A stretch of DNA of 12,791 bases from JBBRUG01 sp038247995 (GTDB lineage Bacteria > Chloroflexota > Chloroflexia > Chloroflexales > Chloroflexaceae). The notes under the pieces were generated by a model, which searched no databases, was not told where the DNA came from, and worked only from the letters and a program-made list of their open reading frames with translations. The stretch spans positions 1 through 12,791 of the forward strand of contig JBBRUG010000167.1 of assembly GCA_038247995.1 (NCBI GenBank). Reading direction: 5' to 3'. The translations under genes and the position numbers were made by a program. This document shows positions 7,497-12,791 of this stretch, piece by piece. Positions within the stretch are counted from its first letter, which is position 1. Every line of letters starts with the position of its first letter.

Positions 7497-8108
7497 TCAC
7501 AGCGAGTAGCTTACCTTCCCTTCGGTAATATTGATCAGGTTCTGGCGTTGGAGCGCTTCGATCAGCGCCTGGATTTCGACTTCGCTCAGTTGTTTTTGGA
7601 AGAGGGCGTTGATCGTGCTGGACAGAGTCTTCAGCGTCGCCGGTTTCGCGTTTTTGTGTTTATGAAGCCGATCAACAATACAGGCGATCTTTTCGGTCTG
7701 AGTCTGACGCTGCATTGTCTTCATCCAGGGCAGATCGGCCAGGCACGCGATCCAATAGACGCGCACCTGCTTTTCGCGTAAATGCAGGATCAATGGGTCG
7801 AACCCAGTGTCCTTCGAGATGATGTGAAAGTAGGCGTGCGGATCACGCGCGGCGAGTGCGCCGAGGTAGAACGTCAGGTGGAAGTCGAGGGCGTTGGCGC
7901 CGCTACCGCCGCTTTTGATGTACGAGGCGCGTGAGCCAAGTTTTTGCAAGCCCAGGGCGGTTTCAAGGGGGATTTTGGATTGCCCGGCACCGACAAAAAC
8001 GATTGTCTGCACCTGTTCGGGCTGTAACGGCGCTAATTTGGTAGGCTGCACATTTTCGTAGTCGATGAGTACGTAGTTGCTGCGGGCCGGCTGGGGAGAT
8101 GCACTCAT
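7497..8108 (-). CDS. NYN/PIN-like domain protein, putative ribonuclease
   Basis: 203-residue protein with a PIN/NYN-like nuclease fold. Acidic residues typical of the metal site are visible: D16 in VLIDYENVQ, D75 in GANALDFHLTFYLG, and D100 and D104 in SKDTGFDPLI. The IDYENV start and SKDTGFD motif are characteristic of the small PIN-like family sometimes called PIN_7. The C-terminal 50-60 residues (LKTLSSTINALFQKQLSEVEIQALIEAL...) look like a small winged-helix or helical nucleic-acid binding tail. I chose the ATG at 8106-8108; an upstream GTG at 8184-8186 lies inside a hairpin and is unlikely. The ribosome binding site is weak. A possible -10 TATACT lies at 8150-8145. No antitoxin-like partner is adjacent. 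Its RNA target is unknown. Confidence 0.8.
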   Translation of the reverse strand: MSASPQPARSNYVLIDYENVQPTKLAPLQPEQVQTIVFVGAGQSKIPLETALGLQKLGSRASYIKSGGSGANALDFHLTFYLGALAARDPHAYFHIISKDTGFDPLILHLREKQVRVYWIACLADLPWMKTMQRQTQTEKIACIVDRLHKHKNAKPATLKTLSSTINALFQKQLSEVEIQALIEALQRQNLINITEGKVSYSL

Positions 8109-8144
8109 AATGATCGGCCTGAGTATGTCTTGAACGCTGATCTG

Positions 8145-8150
8145 AGTATA
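8145..8150 (-). promoter_or_regulatory. Possible -10 element of the PIN-like gene
   Basis: TATACT on the minus strand lies about 37 nt upstream of the chosen ATG. It matches the -10 hexamer of the T-box promoter. No clear -35 is visible because the expected position falls on the hairpin at 8172-8200. Confidence 0.3.
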
Positions 8151-8171
8151 GGTGCTGGACGTACCACGAAA

Positions 8172-8200
8172 GGCCGAAGCATTCACAGAATGCTTCGGCC
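8172..8200 (-). terminator. Perfect 13-bp hairpin, probable terminator
   Basis: GGCCGAAGCATTC and its reverse complement flank a 3-nt loop. It sits 8 bp past the stop codon of the glycoside hydrolase gene. On the minus strand the stem is followed by TTTCG, a weak U-tract; on the + strand by CTTCG. It therefore most likely ends the hydrolase transcript and separates it from the PIN-like gene. Confidence 0.7.
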
Positions 8201-8207
8201 CTTCGAC

Positions 8208-10190
8208 TCACCTCATTACCGGGAGATAGGTGCGTTGCAGGCTTTCCCTGACAATCAGGGTAAGCGGCACGTCGCGGTTGCCGGCGGGGCTGCGCACGCG
8301 GATGGTGGTGCTGTAAGCGCCTGGCGTCAGACCGCTAGGGTTGATCATCAGGCGAACGACTGAACTCTGCCCGGCGCCGCTCGGCGTTTCGACGCGCACC
8401 CAGGCCGCATCGGCGGCGGCGCTCCAACTAATTGCCGCCCCGGAACTGCTATTACTTACCGTCAAGTTGAGCGGAAGCGGCAGATCGTCCGGCGCAACGA
8501 GGAGCGCTGACTGGGTTGGTTGCACGCGCAGCGCAGCCGGGAGCGATTGCACCAGATACACCGGCATCTCGCCGACGGGTAACGACGCCGTCGATCCCGC
8601 AGGCAGTTGGGCCAGGACTGCGCCGTCGCGACTGTAGACCGTCGCCAGGCGGTTCGGCTCTAATCCTAACACTAGTTGCTCAGCGCCGCTATTGCGCCAG
8701 AGCAGATCGACGATCTCGCCCTGCGGCGTTGTGAAGCGCAGGTGAAAGCGTGCCGACGCAGCGCCGGTGGTGGGCGCATAAGCAAAAGTATGCAGCGCGC
8801 CGAAGCCGCTGAATTGGGCGCCGCTGAGCAGCGTGGTGAGTACCGCATAGGCTGTCGCAGCGGGCTTGCGGGCGTAGCCATCCGCTGCTGTGCGCAGGAT
8901 CGCCGCCTCTTCCCAGAAATTGCGCGCCGAGCCGTCGAATTTGTCTTCGAGCTGGAACCAGCTCAGGTGCTGAATGCCCTGGGCCAGGGCCATGGCATGG
9001 GCGCGCACGAGATAATCGGCTTGTTGCTGCTCAGTCTTGCCGATCAGCGCGGCGAGTTCGGCGGCTGGACGGACACGATCCGAACCGGCGGCAGCGGTGG
9101 CAGGCGGGTAGTAGGCGCGGGCCGGCGGAGCATCGGTCGCGGTGGCCACCTGCGCCGCTGCTGTACCGCCGACGAAACAATCCGCCTCGGCAGCAGTGCA
9201 GGTTGACCAACCGACTTCACTGATCCAGAGCGGTTTGGGCGGGCCGCCGTACACCGGCGTGCGATCATCGAGCCAGCGGCGGGCGGTGGCGAGGCGACCC
9301 CAGTAGGTTACCTGGCCATAGATACCGGGCTGGTCGGGGGCGACATCGGGCATGTAGGGGTGGATGGCGAGCGCATCGAAGGCGCCCCAGAGCGCCGGGC
9401 GGGCGGCGAGGGCTTGATCCAGGAAACGCAGGCCATCCTGGTGGCCGATCCCGTCATCCCAGACGCCGTCGAAGACATACAGGCCACCCATGGCCACAAT
9501 TGCCGTCGGATCGGCGGCCTTGGCGGCGGCATAACCGGCGAGGGCCATGTCGGCGAACTCGGCGGGCGAACCCGGCCAGGTTTCCCAGGCGTTGGGCTCA
9601 TTGCCGATCTGCCAGACGGCGATGCGCGGCGAACCGGGCGCGTCGGCGATGCCGTCGCCGTCGTAGCGCTCGACCACGGCCCGCACATAATCGGCGAAAT
9701 CTTGCGGGTTAGCCGGTGGGCACCAGTAATCCTGGGTGGTAACGCCGGCGGCGGCATAACGGTTGATCCGGGCCTGGCAATCGGGAACGCGCGCCCAGGC
9801 CGGCGTGGTAAGCAGCATCCCGATGATGCCATATCCGGCATCGGCGGCGGCGCGCAACCGTTCATCGAAGGGGCTCCAGCTCCACTGGCCCTTGCCGTTG
9901 CGTTCGAGATTGCCCCAGCTCATTTCCTCACGGCCCCAGGCCGTACCGATGGCGCGACCTTCAGCGATCAGGGCGGCAACACCCTCAGCGCCATCGCGCC
10001 GATTGCGCTCCAGGCCGGTGAAATAGGTGTTCATGCCGAAGAAGCTGATCGACGCGGGCTGTGCAGTTGGGGATGGAACAACCTGCATGGCTGAAAGATC
10101 CAATGACTGGGCCGCAGCGGGCAGCACAGCCACCAGCAGGCAGATCAGCGCCAGCAGGAGGTAAACCAGACGATTATGTTTGTGTGACAT
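8208..10190 (-). CDS. Secreted clan GH-A-like glycoside hydrolase
   Basis: Predicted exported protein of 660 residues. The chosen ATG at 10188-10190 begins a clear signal peptide (MSHKHNR, then a Leu-rich core, cleavage near AAA-Q at about residue 27). The frame stays open further upstream but only through tandem repeats. A TIM-barrel hydrolase domain follows, with the clan GH-A pair visible: acid/base E198 in QIGNEPN and nucleophile E325 in WISEVGWST. Segments such as GMLLTTPAWA and FDALAIHPYMP fit GH39/GH5/GH53-like enzymes; the exact family and substrate are not determinable here. The C-terminal about 110 residues form a beta-sandwich with a BACON-like look (ISWSAAADAAWVRVETPSG). The protein ends in RTYLPVMR, resembling C-terminal tails I recall from other Chloroflexota exported proteins. 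No Shine-Dalgarno is obvious. Confidence 0.88.
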   Translation of the reverse strand: MSHKHNRLVYLLLALICLLVAVLPAAAQSLDLSAMQVVPSPTAQPASISFFGMNTYFTGLERNRRDGAEGVAALIAEGRAIGTAWGREEMSWGNLERNGKGQWSWSPFDERLRAAADAGYGIIGMLLTTPAWARVPDCQARINRYAAAGVTTQDYWCPPANPQDFADYVRAVVERYDGDGIADAPGSPRIAVWQIGNEPNAWETWPGSPAEFADMALAGYAAAKAADPTAIVAMGGLYVFDGVWDDGIGHQDGLRFLDQALAARPALWGAFDALAIHPYMPDVAPDQPGIYGQVTYWGRLATARRWLDDRTPVYGGPPKPLWISEVGWSTCTAAEADCFVGGTAAAQVATATDAPPARAYYPPATAAAGSDRVRPAAELAALIGKTEQQQADYLVRAHAMALAQGIQHLSWFQLEDKFDGSARNFWEEAAILRTAADGYARKPAATAYAVLTTLLSGAQFSGFGALHTFAYAPTTGAASARFHLRFTTPQGEIVDLLWRNSGAEQLVLGLEPNRLATVYSRDGAVLAQLPAGSTASLPVGEMPVYLVQSLPAALRVQPTQSALLVAPDDLPLPLNLTVSNSSSGAAISWSAAADAAWVRVETPSGAGQSSVVRLMINPSGLTPGAYSTTIRVRSPAGNRDVPLTLIVRESLQRTYLPVMR

Positions 10191-10250
10191 AGCTGCGGCA
10201 GGGTAACATGGTTGCCCGGTCGGCGGCAAGATGACATTGGTCCTGTAGGG

Positions 10251-10314
10251 TGGACAAGGGGACAGGTGGACAAGGGGACAGGTGGACAGGTGGACAGGTG
10301 GACAAGGGGACAAG
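10251..10314. repeat. Octamer array KGGACARG, 8 copies
   Basis: Eight contiguous 8-bp units alternate between TGGACAAG, GGGACAGG, TGGACAGG and GGGACAAG. It runs directly into a heptamer array sharing the GGAC core, suggesting a common slippage origin. Confidence 0.9.
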
Positions 10315-10355
10315 GACGATGGACGACGGACGACGGACGACGGGCGACGGGCGAT
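10314..10355. repeat. GGACGAC heptamer array 1, 6 units
   Basis: One GGACGAT, three GGACGAC, one GGGCGAC and one GGGCGAT. It precedes the first palindrome module. Confidence 0.9.
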
Positions 10356-10365
10356 GGGCGGGCGT

Positions 10366-10391
10366 GTAGGGGCAGCCCAATGTGGCTGCCC
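10366..10391. repeat. REP-like palindrome module, copy 1
   Basis: GTA followed by a perfect 8-bp inverted repeat GGGCAGCC (10370-10377) and GGCTGCCC (10384-10391) around CAATGT. A 16-nt segment starting GTAGGGGC is repeated exactly at 10488-10503. It has the look of a small dispersed palindromic element. Confidence 0.75.
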
Positions 10392-10443
10392 TGGTGGATT
10401 GTTCGTACGGCGGTCGGTGGTCGCGGCGGTCGATGGGGACAGC

Positions 10444-10485
10444 GGGCGACGGACGACGGACGACGGACGACGGGCAACGGACAGT
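10444..10485. repeat. GGACGAC heptamer array 2, 6 units
   Basis: One GGGCGAC, three GGACGAC, one GGGCAAC and a partial final unit. It stands in the same order relative to palindrome copy 2 as array 1 does to copy 1, so array plus palindrome are duplicated as one module. Confidence 0.9.
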
Positions 10486-10487
10486 GC

Positions 10488-10521
10488 GTAGGGGCAGCCC
10501 AATCTGGATGCCTTGGGTGGA
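10488..10521. repeat. REP-like palindrome module, copy 2 (decayed)
   Basis: It shares 16 identical nt with copy 1 and a similar GGTGGAT tail, but the second arm is changed (GGATGCC instead of GGCTGCC), giving one mismatch in the stem. Confidence 0.65.
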
Positions 10522-10732
10522 TCACAAAGGGACAGGGGAAAGGGTCAGAGGAGTACGGATGCCCAATGACGGAAAAGGGGCAACAGACGAAGGACGAAGG
10601 ACAGTCATATCATCAGATAGCCCTCCGGCACACCCTACGGAAGTTCCAGCTACTCAACAGCGAACGCACCGTAAAGGCCGCAGAATCACGCGACCCTCAA
10701 TACATTCAGTACATTAGTTCTCTATTTTATGA

Positions 10733-10738
10733 TATACT
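10733..10738 (+). promoter_or_regulatory. Possible -10 element upstream of the VOC gene
   Basis: TATACT in a locally AT-rich stretch (10715-10745). A -35 is not convincing. If used, the leader would be about 90 nt. Confidence 0.35.
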
Positions 10739-10835
10739 CTTTCGATTGGATTCAGTGACATCCGCAGGATACGGCCGCAGTTAGGCGATTTGATCTGCAA
10801 TGTAGCGAAAAACTGATATTGACCAGGAGGAAGCA

Positions 10836-11204
10836 ATGTCCGCTATTCTGTCGTCAACCTTCGTGCTGGCAGTCAACGATCTTGATGCATCGGTACGGTT
10901 CTACTCCGAGAAATTGGGCTTTGCCGAAACCCTCCGTGTTGAAGGCTGGTCGTTTCTGGAGCGTGGCGCCTGTACCCTGCGCCTGGGGGATTGCCCCGAT
11001 GCGCAGTCTATGTGGCAGTGTCAAGATCATTCATGGTTTGCCTACCTCCACGTCTCGGATGCTGCGGGTCTTTTCGACGAGTGCGTCGCGCGGCACGTAG
11101 AGATCTGGCATCCACTTGAAGACAAGCCATGGAGCATGCGTGAATTTGCCATAGTGACGCCTGACGGGCATCGAATTGTGTTTGGTGAAGAACTAGAGCA
11201 CTGA
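10836..11204 (+). CDS. VOC-family (glyoxalase/bleomycin resistance-like) protein
   Basis: 122-residue single-module vicinal oxygen chelate protein. Two beta-alpha-beta-beta-beta repeats are readable: TFVLAVNDLDASVRFYSEKLGF at the N-terminus and the second half starting WFAYLHVSDAAGLFDEC, ending TPDGHRIVFGEE. The DLDASVRFYSEKLGF and PDGHRIVFGE segments are classic for the fold. Of the usual metal ligands, His in YLHVSD and Glu in VFGEE are present, while the first-strand position holds no His, so metal use is uncertain. The family includes glyoxalase I, dioxygenases and drug-binding proteins; substrate unknown. The ATG is preceded by a strong AGGAGGAAGC ribosome binding site. It is probably monocistronic; the next transcript has its own promoter. 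Confidence 0.9.
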   Translation: MSAILSSTFVLAVNDLDASVRFYSEKLGFAETLRVEGWSFLERGACTLRLGDCPDAQSMWQCQDHSWFAYLHVSDAAGLFDECVARHVEIWHPLEDKPWSMREFAIVTPDGHRIVFGEELEH

Positions 11205-11369
11205 GCAAAATGATTGAGCCACTGCGGCCACTGAACCGGGTGGCGCGCTGCGCTCGCGCCATTGGACGCAGGCGCAATCGATCTGAGCAATGCTGTAAAC
11301 TGACCTGATCGCGGTAAAGCGGCGGCGCTGCGGGTCACGAACAAGGGAAAATCGGCGGTCATCCGCGAG
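11205..11369 (+). other. Spacer after the VOC gene with a GC hairpin
   Basis: A 7-bp inverted repeat TGGCGCG/CGCGCCA (11241-11247 and 11255-11261) with a 7-nt loop follows the VOC stop by 37 nt. It has no U-tract, so at most it is a weak terminator. Nothing else is recognised before the promoter at 11370. Confidence 0.4.
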
Positions 11370-11398
11370 TTGACAGCCGCCCCAACGTATGCTACTTT
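11370..11398 (+). promoter_or_regulatory. Predicted promoter of the homocitrate synthase leader
   Basis: A perfect -35 TTGACA (11370-11375), a 17-nt spacer ending in TGC, and a -10 TACTTT (11393-11398) with an extended TGn. The start would be about 11405, 26 nt before the leader peptide ATG. Confidence 0.65.
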
Positions 11399-11430
11399 TC
11401 CGAGCGAGATAGTTCAAGGAACCAGATTCG

Positions 11431-11493
11431 ATGCTCACAGTCTTCGCAAAGCAGATCAAGCGCAGCAAAAAGCCAGCCTCACGGTCTGGTTAG
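11431..11493 (+). CDS. Lysine-rich leader peptide, 20 codons
   Basis: A short ORF encodes MLTVFAKQIKRSKKPASRSG. Four of the eight codons 7-14 are Lys (AAG, AAG, AAA, AAG), including a tandem AAA-AAG pair at 11467-11472. AAGGA at 11416-11420 can act as a ribosome binding site with 10-nt spacing. The stop TAG at 11491-11493 sits on RNA segment 2 of the attenuator, exactly where a terminating ribosome would mask it. The downstream gene makes homocitrate for lysine synthesis, so codon content and gene function match. A leader-peptide attenuator has been reported, from memory, for the Thermus thermophilus lysine cluster; this locus would be a comparable case in another phylum. Translation itself is not proven. 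Confidence 0.72.
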   Translation: MLTVFAKQIKRSKKPASRSG

Positions 11494-11519
11494 CGTTGTC
11501 TGCTCGCAAAACTGCGACG

Positions 11520-11557
11520 ACCCGGCTCACCAGACTTGTGGTGAGCCGGGTTTTTAT
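11520..11557 (+). terminator. Strong intrinsic terminator in the leader
   Basis: A perfect 12-bp GC-rich stem (11521-11532 with 11539-11550), extendable by one A-T pair, with a 6-nt loop and the tail TTTTTATTT. It lies upstream of, not after, the gene it affects, which is the mark of attenuation. It follows the VOC stop by more than 300 nt, so a role as the VOC terminator is secondary at most. Confidence 0.92.
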
Positions 11558-11590
11558 TTGTCGGCTATTGCACCAAATCAGGAGACTCTC

Positions 11591-11704
11591 ATGAAAAAGC
11601 GCACTCTGAAGACCACGCCGTTCGCCTACACGCCGCGTTTCTGCCGCCCGGAGCTGTTTGGCGCATGCCAACTAAGCGGAAGACTCTACGATGTTGACGC
11701 ATGA
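11591..11704 (+). CDS. 37-codon small ORF upstream of homocitrate synthase
   Basis: Unrecognised small protein starting MKKRTLKTTPF and ending GRLYDVDA. AGGAG lies 6 nt before the ATG, a better site than the one of the next gene. It lies after the attenuator terminator and overlaps the homocitrate synthase start (11691) by 14 nt in another frame, which fits translational coupling. It is basic at the N-terminus, with three Lys in the first seven residues, and has two Cys nine positions apart. It is not LysW: it lacks the paired CxxC zinc-ribbon motifs and the acidic EDWGE-type C-terminus. It may be a second regulatory ORF or a real small protein. Confidence 0.55.
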   Translation: MKKRTLKTTPFAYTPRFCRPELFGACQLSGRLYDVDA

Positions 11705-12791
11705 GCGTTTTGCGCTGGTTGAGAGTACCCTGCGCGAGGGCGAACAGTTTGCCACGGCCCGTTTCACCAGCCCGCAGCGCATGGCGCTAGCCGAAGCGCT
11801 CGATGCCTTCGGGGTGGAGTATCTGGAACTCACCTCGCCGGCCGCTTCGCCGCAGAGCGCCCGCGACCTGGAACAGATCGCCCGCCGCGGGCTACGTGCT
11901 CGCATCCTCACCCACATCCGTTGCCACCGCGACGACGCCCGCCTGGCCGTTGAACACGGCGCTCAGGGTGTAAACCTGCTCTTTGCGACATCGGAAACGC
12001 TGCGCACAGCCAGCCATGGCCGCTCGATCAACGCAATTCTGGAACAGGCCGCCGACGTGATCGGCTACCTGCAACGCCACGACGTTGAGATTCGCTTCTC
12101 CTGCGAAGACACCTTCCGCACCCCGCTGCCCGAACTTATTCGCGTCTACCGCGCCATTGCCGAGCTGGGTATTCAGCGCGTGGGCCTGGCCGATACGGTC
12201 GGCATTGCCACGCCGCGCCAGGTCTACGAGATCGTGGCCGCCGTGCGCGCCGCTGTGCCGTGCGACATCGAGTTCCACGGCCATAACGATAGCGGGTGCG
12301 CCGTGGCGAACGCTTTCTGCGCCCTGGAAGCCGGCGCAACCCATATTGATGTGACTGTGCTCGGCATCGGTGAGCGTAACGGCATCGCCTCACTGAGCGG
12401 GTTCATCGCACGGCTGGCAAGCCTGAACCCGGCCCGGGTGTCACGCTACGACCTCGCGTTGCTGCCCGAGCTTGATCGCATGGTCGCTGAATTGATTGGC
12501 GTGCCAATCCCCTTCGACGCGCCGATCAGCAGCCCCTACGCCTTCCATCATAAGGCCGGTTTGCACACCAAGGCCGTACTGAACGACCCGCGTAGCTACG
12601 AGGTGCTCGACCCGGCGGTGTTCGGGCGCGGGCGCACCGTGGCCGTGGCGCACCGGCTGGTGGGCTGGCATGCCATCGCCGAACGCGGACGCGAACTGGG
12701 CATTACGCTTAGTGAAGCCGCCGCCCGCAAAGCTGCCGCCCAGATCAAGACCCTGGGCGACGAACACGACCTCGACGGCGCGATGGTGGAC
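11691..12791 (+). CDS. hcs: Homocitrate synthase, 3' end outside the window
   Basis: Condenses acetyl-CoA with 2-oxoglutarate to homocitrate, the first committed step of the alpha-aminoadipate lysine route. 367 codons are present without a stop; the family is usually about 370-400 residues, so little is missing. Signatures of the HMGL-like TIM barrel are STLREGEQ (R15 and E16), the metal-binding FHGHND with H196 and H198, and LGIGERNG. The order and wording of SPQSARDLEQIA, RFSCEDTFR and ELDRMVAELIGVPIPF closely resemble the Thermus/archaeal lysine-type enzyme rather than NifV or 2-isopropylmalate synthase, as far as I can judge by eye. GGAAG about 8 nt before the ATG serves as ribosome binding site. 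Expression is expected to depend on the lysine leader attenuator and possibly on coupling to the small ORF that overlaps its start. Confidence 0.93.
   Translation, partial: MLTHERFALVESTLREGEQFATARFTSPQRMALAEALDAFGVEYLELTSPAASPQSARDLEQIARRGLRARILTHIRCHRDDARLAVEHGAQGVNLLFATSETLRTASHGRSINAILEQAADVIGYLQRHDVEIRFSCEDTFRTPLPELIRVYRAIAELGIQRVGLADTVGIATPRQVYEIVAAVRAAVPCDIEFHGHNDSGCAVANAFCALEAGATHIDVTVLGIGERNGIASLSGFIARLASLNPARVSRYDLALLPELDRMVAELIGVPIPFDAPISSPYAFHHKAGLHTKAVLNDPRSYEVLDPAVFGRGRTVAVAHRLVGWHAIAERGRELGITLSEAAARKAAAQIKTLGDEHDLDGAMVD

Larger units (their letters stand above)
10191..10835. other. Repeat-rich intergenic region, no supported gene
   Basis: This 645-nt gap holds an octamer array, two heptamer arrays and two related palindrome modules, listed separately, plus a degenerate tail of GACGAAG-like units to about 10602. 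Open frames through it encode only periodic Arg/Pro/Ser/Thr-rich strings and are not credible. The last 230 nt (10603-10835) lack repeats and contain the presumed leader of the VOC gene. Confidence 0.8.
11420..11557 (+). promoter_or_regulatory. Transcription attenuator with alternative RNA pairings
   Basis: Three exclusive pairings are visible. Segment 1 AACCAGA (11420-11426) pairs perfectly with segment 2 TCTGGTT (11485-11491). Segment 2, read as GTCTGGT (11484-11490), pairs perfectly with segment 3 ACCAGAC (11529-11535). Segment 3 is the distal part of the terminator 5' arm and loop, so 2:3 pairing prevents terminator formation, while 1:2 pairing, or a ribosome at the leader stop, frees it. 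A stalled ribosome on the Lys codons (11458-11472) would block 1:2 and leave segment 2 open for 2:3. A small TCGCA/TGCGA hairpin (11504-11517) would sit inside the antiterminator. Confidence 0.75.

Noticed and set aside
8109..8186. Earlier GTG start for the PIN-like protein
   Set aside because: The GTG lies within the perfect 13-bp hairpin and the added residues are unlike the family.
10251..10521. CRISPR array
   Set aside because: The units are 7-8 bp and contiguous, with no unique spacers of 25-40 bp and no cas genes nearby.
10145..10784. Long open frames across the repeats on both strands, and the N-terminal extension of the hydrolase frame to 10502
   Set aside because: They encode only periodic strings produced by the 7- and 8-bp arrays. 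The signal peptide beginning at 10190 marks the real start of the hydrolase.
11402..11590. T-box or L-box lysine riboswitch in front of homocitrate synthase
   Set aside because: There is no TGGNACC T-box sequence. The leader is short, and a Lys-codon ORF with alternative pairings explains it better than an aptamer, though I could not run a riboswitch model.
11591..11704. LysW amino-group carrier protein
   Set aside because: The small ORF has only two Cys, no CxxC pairs and no acidic EDWG-type C-terminus.

Overview
The window looks like a chromosomal segment of a Chloroflexota bacterium, probably a filamentous Chloroflexales-type lineage. This is inferred from GC-rich coding sequence, a TrpB2-type tryptophan synthase beta chain, a Thermus-like homocitrate synthase, secreted proteins one of which ends in a YLP-type tail, and many short tandem repeats of 7, 8 and 9 bp between genes. 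I could not run a database search, so the taxonomy is a judgement from recalled families.

Layout. trpS (tryptophanyl-tRNA synthetase) is on the minus strand at 90-1097. A divergent gene at 1264-3318 (+) encodes a secreted protein resembling six-hairpin glycosidases; its 3' end overlaps that of the convergent trpB2 (3258-4619, -). trpB2 is preceded by a full-length T-box riboswitch (about 4654-5005, -) whose specifier codon reads TGG (Trp). The T-box promoter is back to back with that of pcrA/uvrD helicase (5194-7455, +), with a CTGAGGG heptamer array in the pcrA leader. A small PIN/NYN-like nuclease gene (7497-8108, -) converges on pcrA. Next is a secreted clan GH-A-like glycoside hydrolase (8208-10190, -) with a strong hairpin between them. 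Positions 10191-10835 hold octamer and heptamer arrays and two copies of a REP-like palindrome module. A VOC-family gene (10836-11204, +) follows.

The last part (11370-12791, +) is a lysine-biosynthesis control region. It has a promoter, a 20-codon leader peptide with four Lys codons, an RNA with mutually exclusive hairpins ending in a very strong intrinsic terminator, a 37-codon small ORF with a good ribosome binding site, and then homocitrate synthase. Homocitrate synthase is the first enzyme of the alpha-aminoadipate lysine route and runs off the window end.

The main theme is amino-acid-responsive control by two different RNA mechanisms. Uncharged tRNA-Trp would be sensed by the T-box in front of trpB2, while TrpS, the enzyme that charges that tRNA, is encoded nearby. 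Ribosome stalling on Lys codons would be sensed in front of homocitrate synthase. The most interesting candidate is the Lys leader-peptide attenuator with its extra small ORF; the Trp T-box on an orphan trpB2 comes second.
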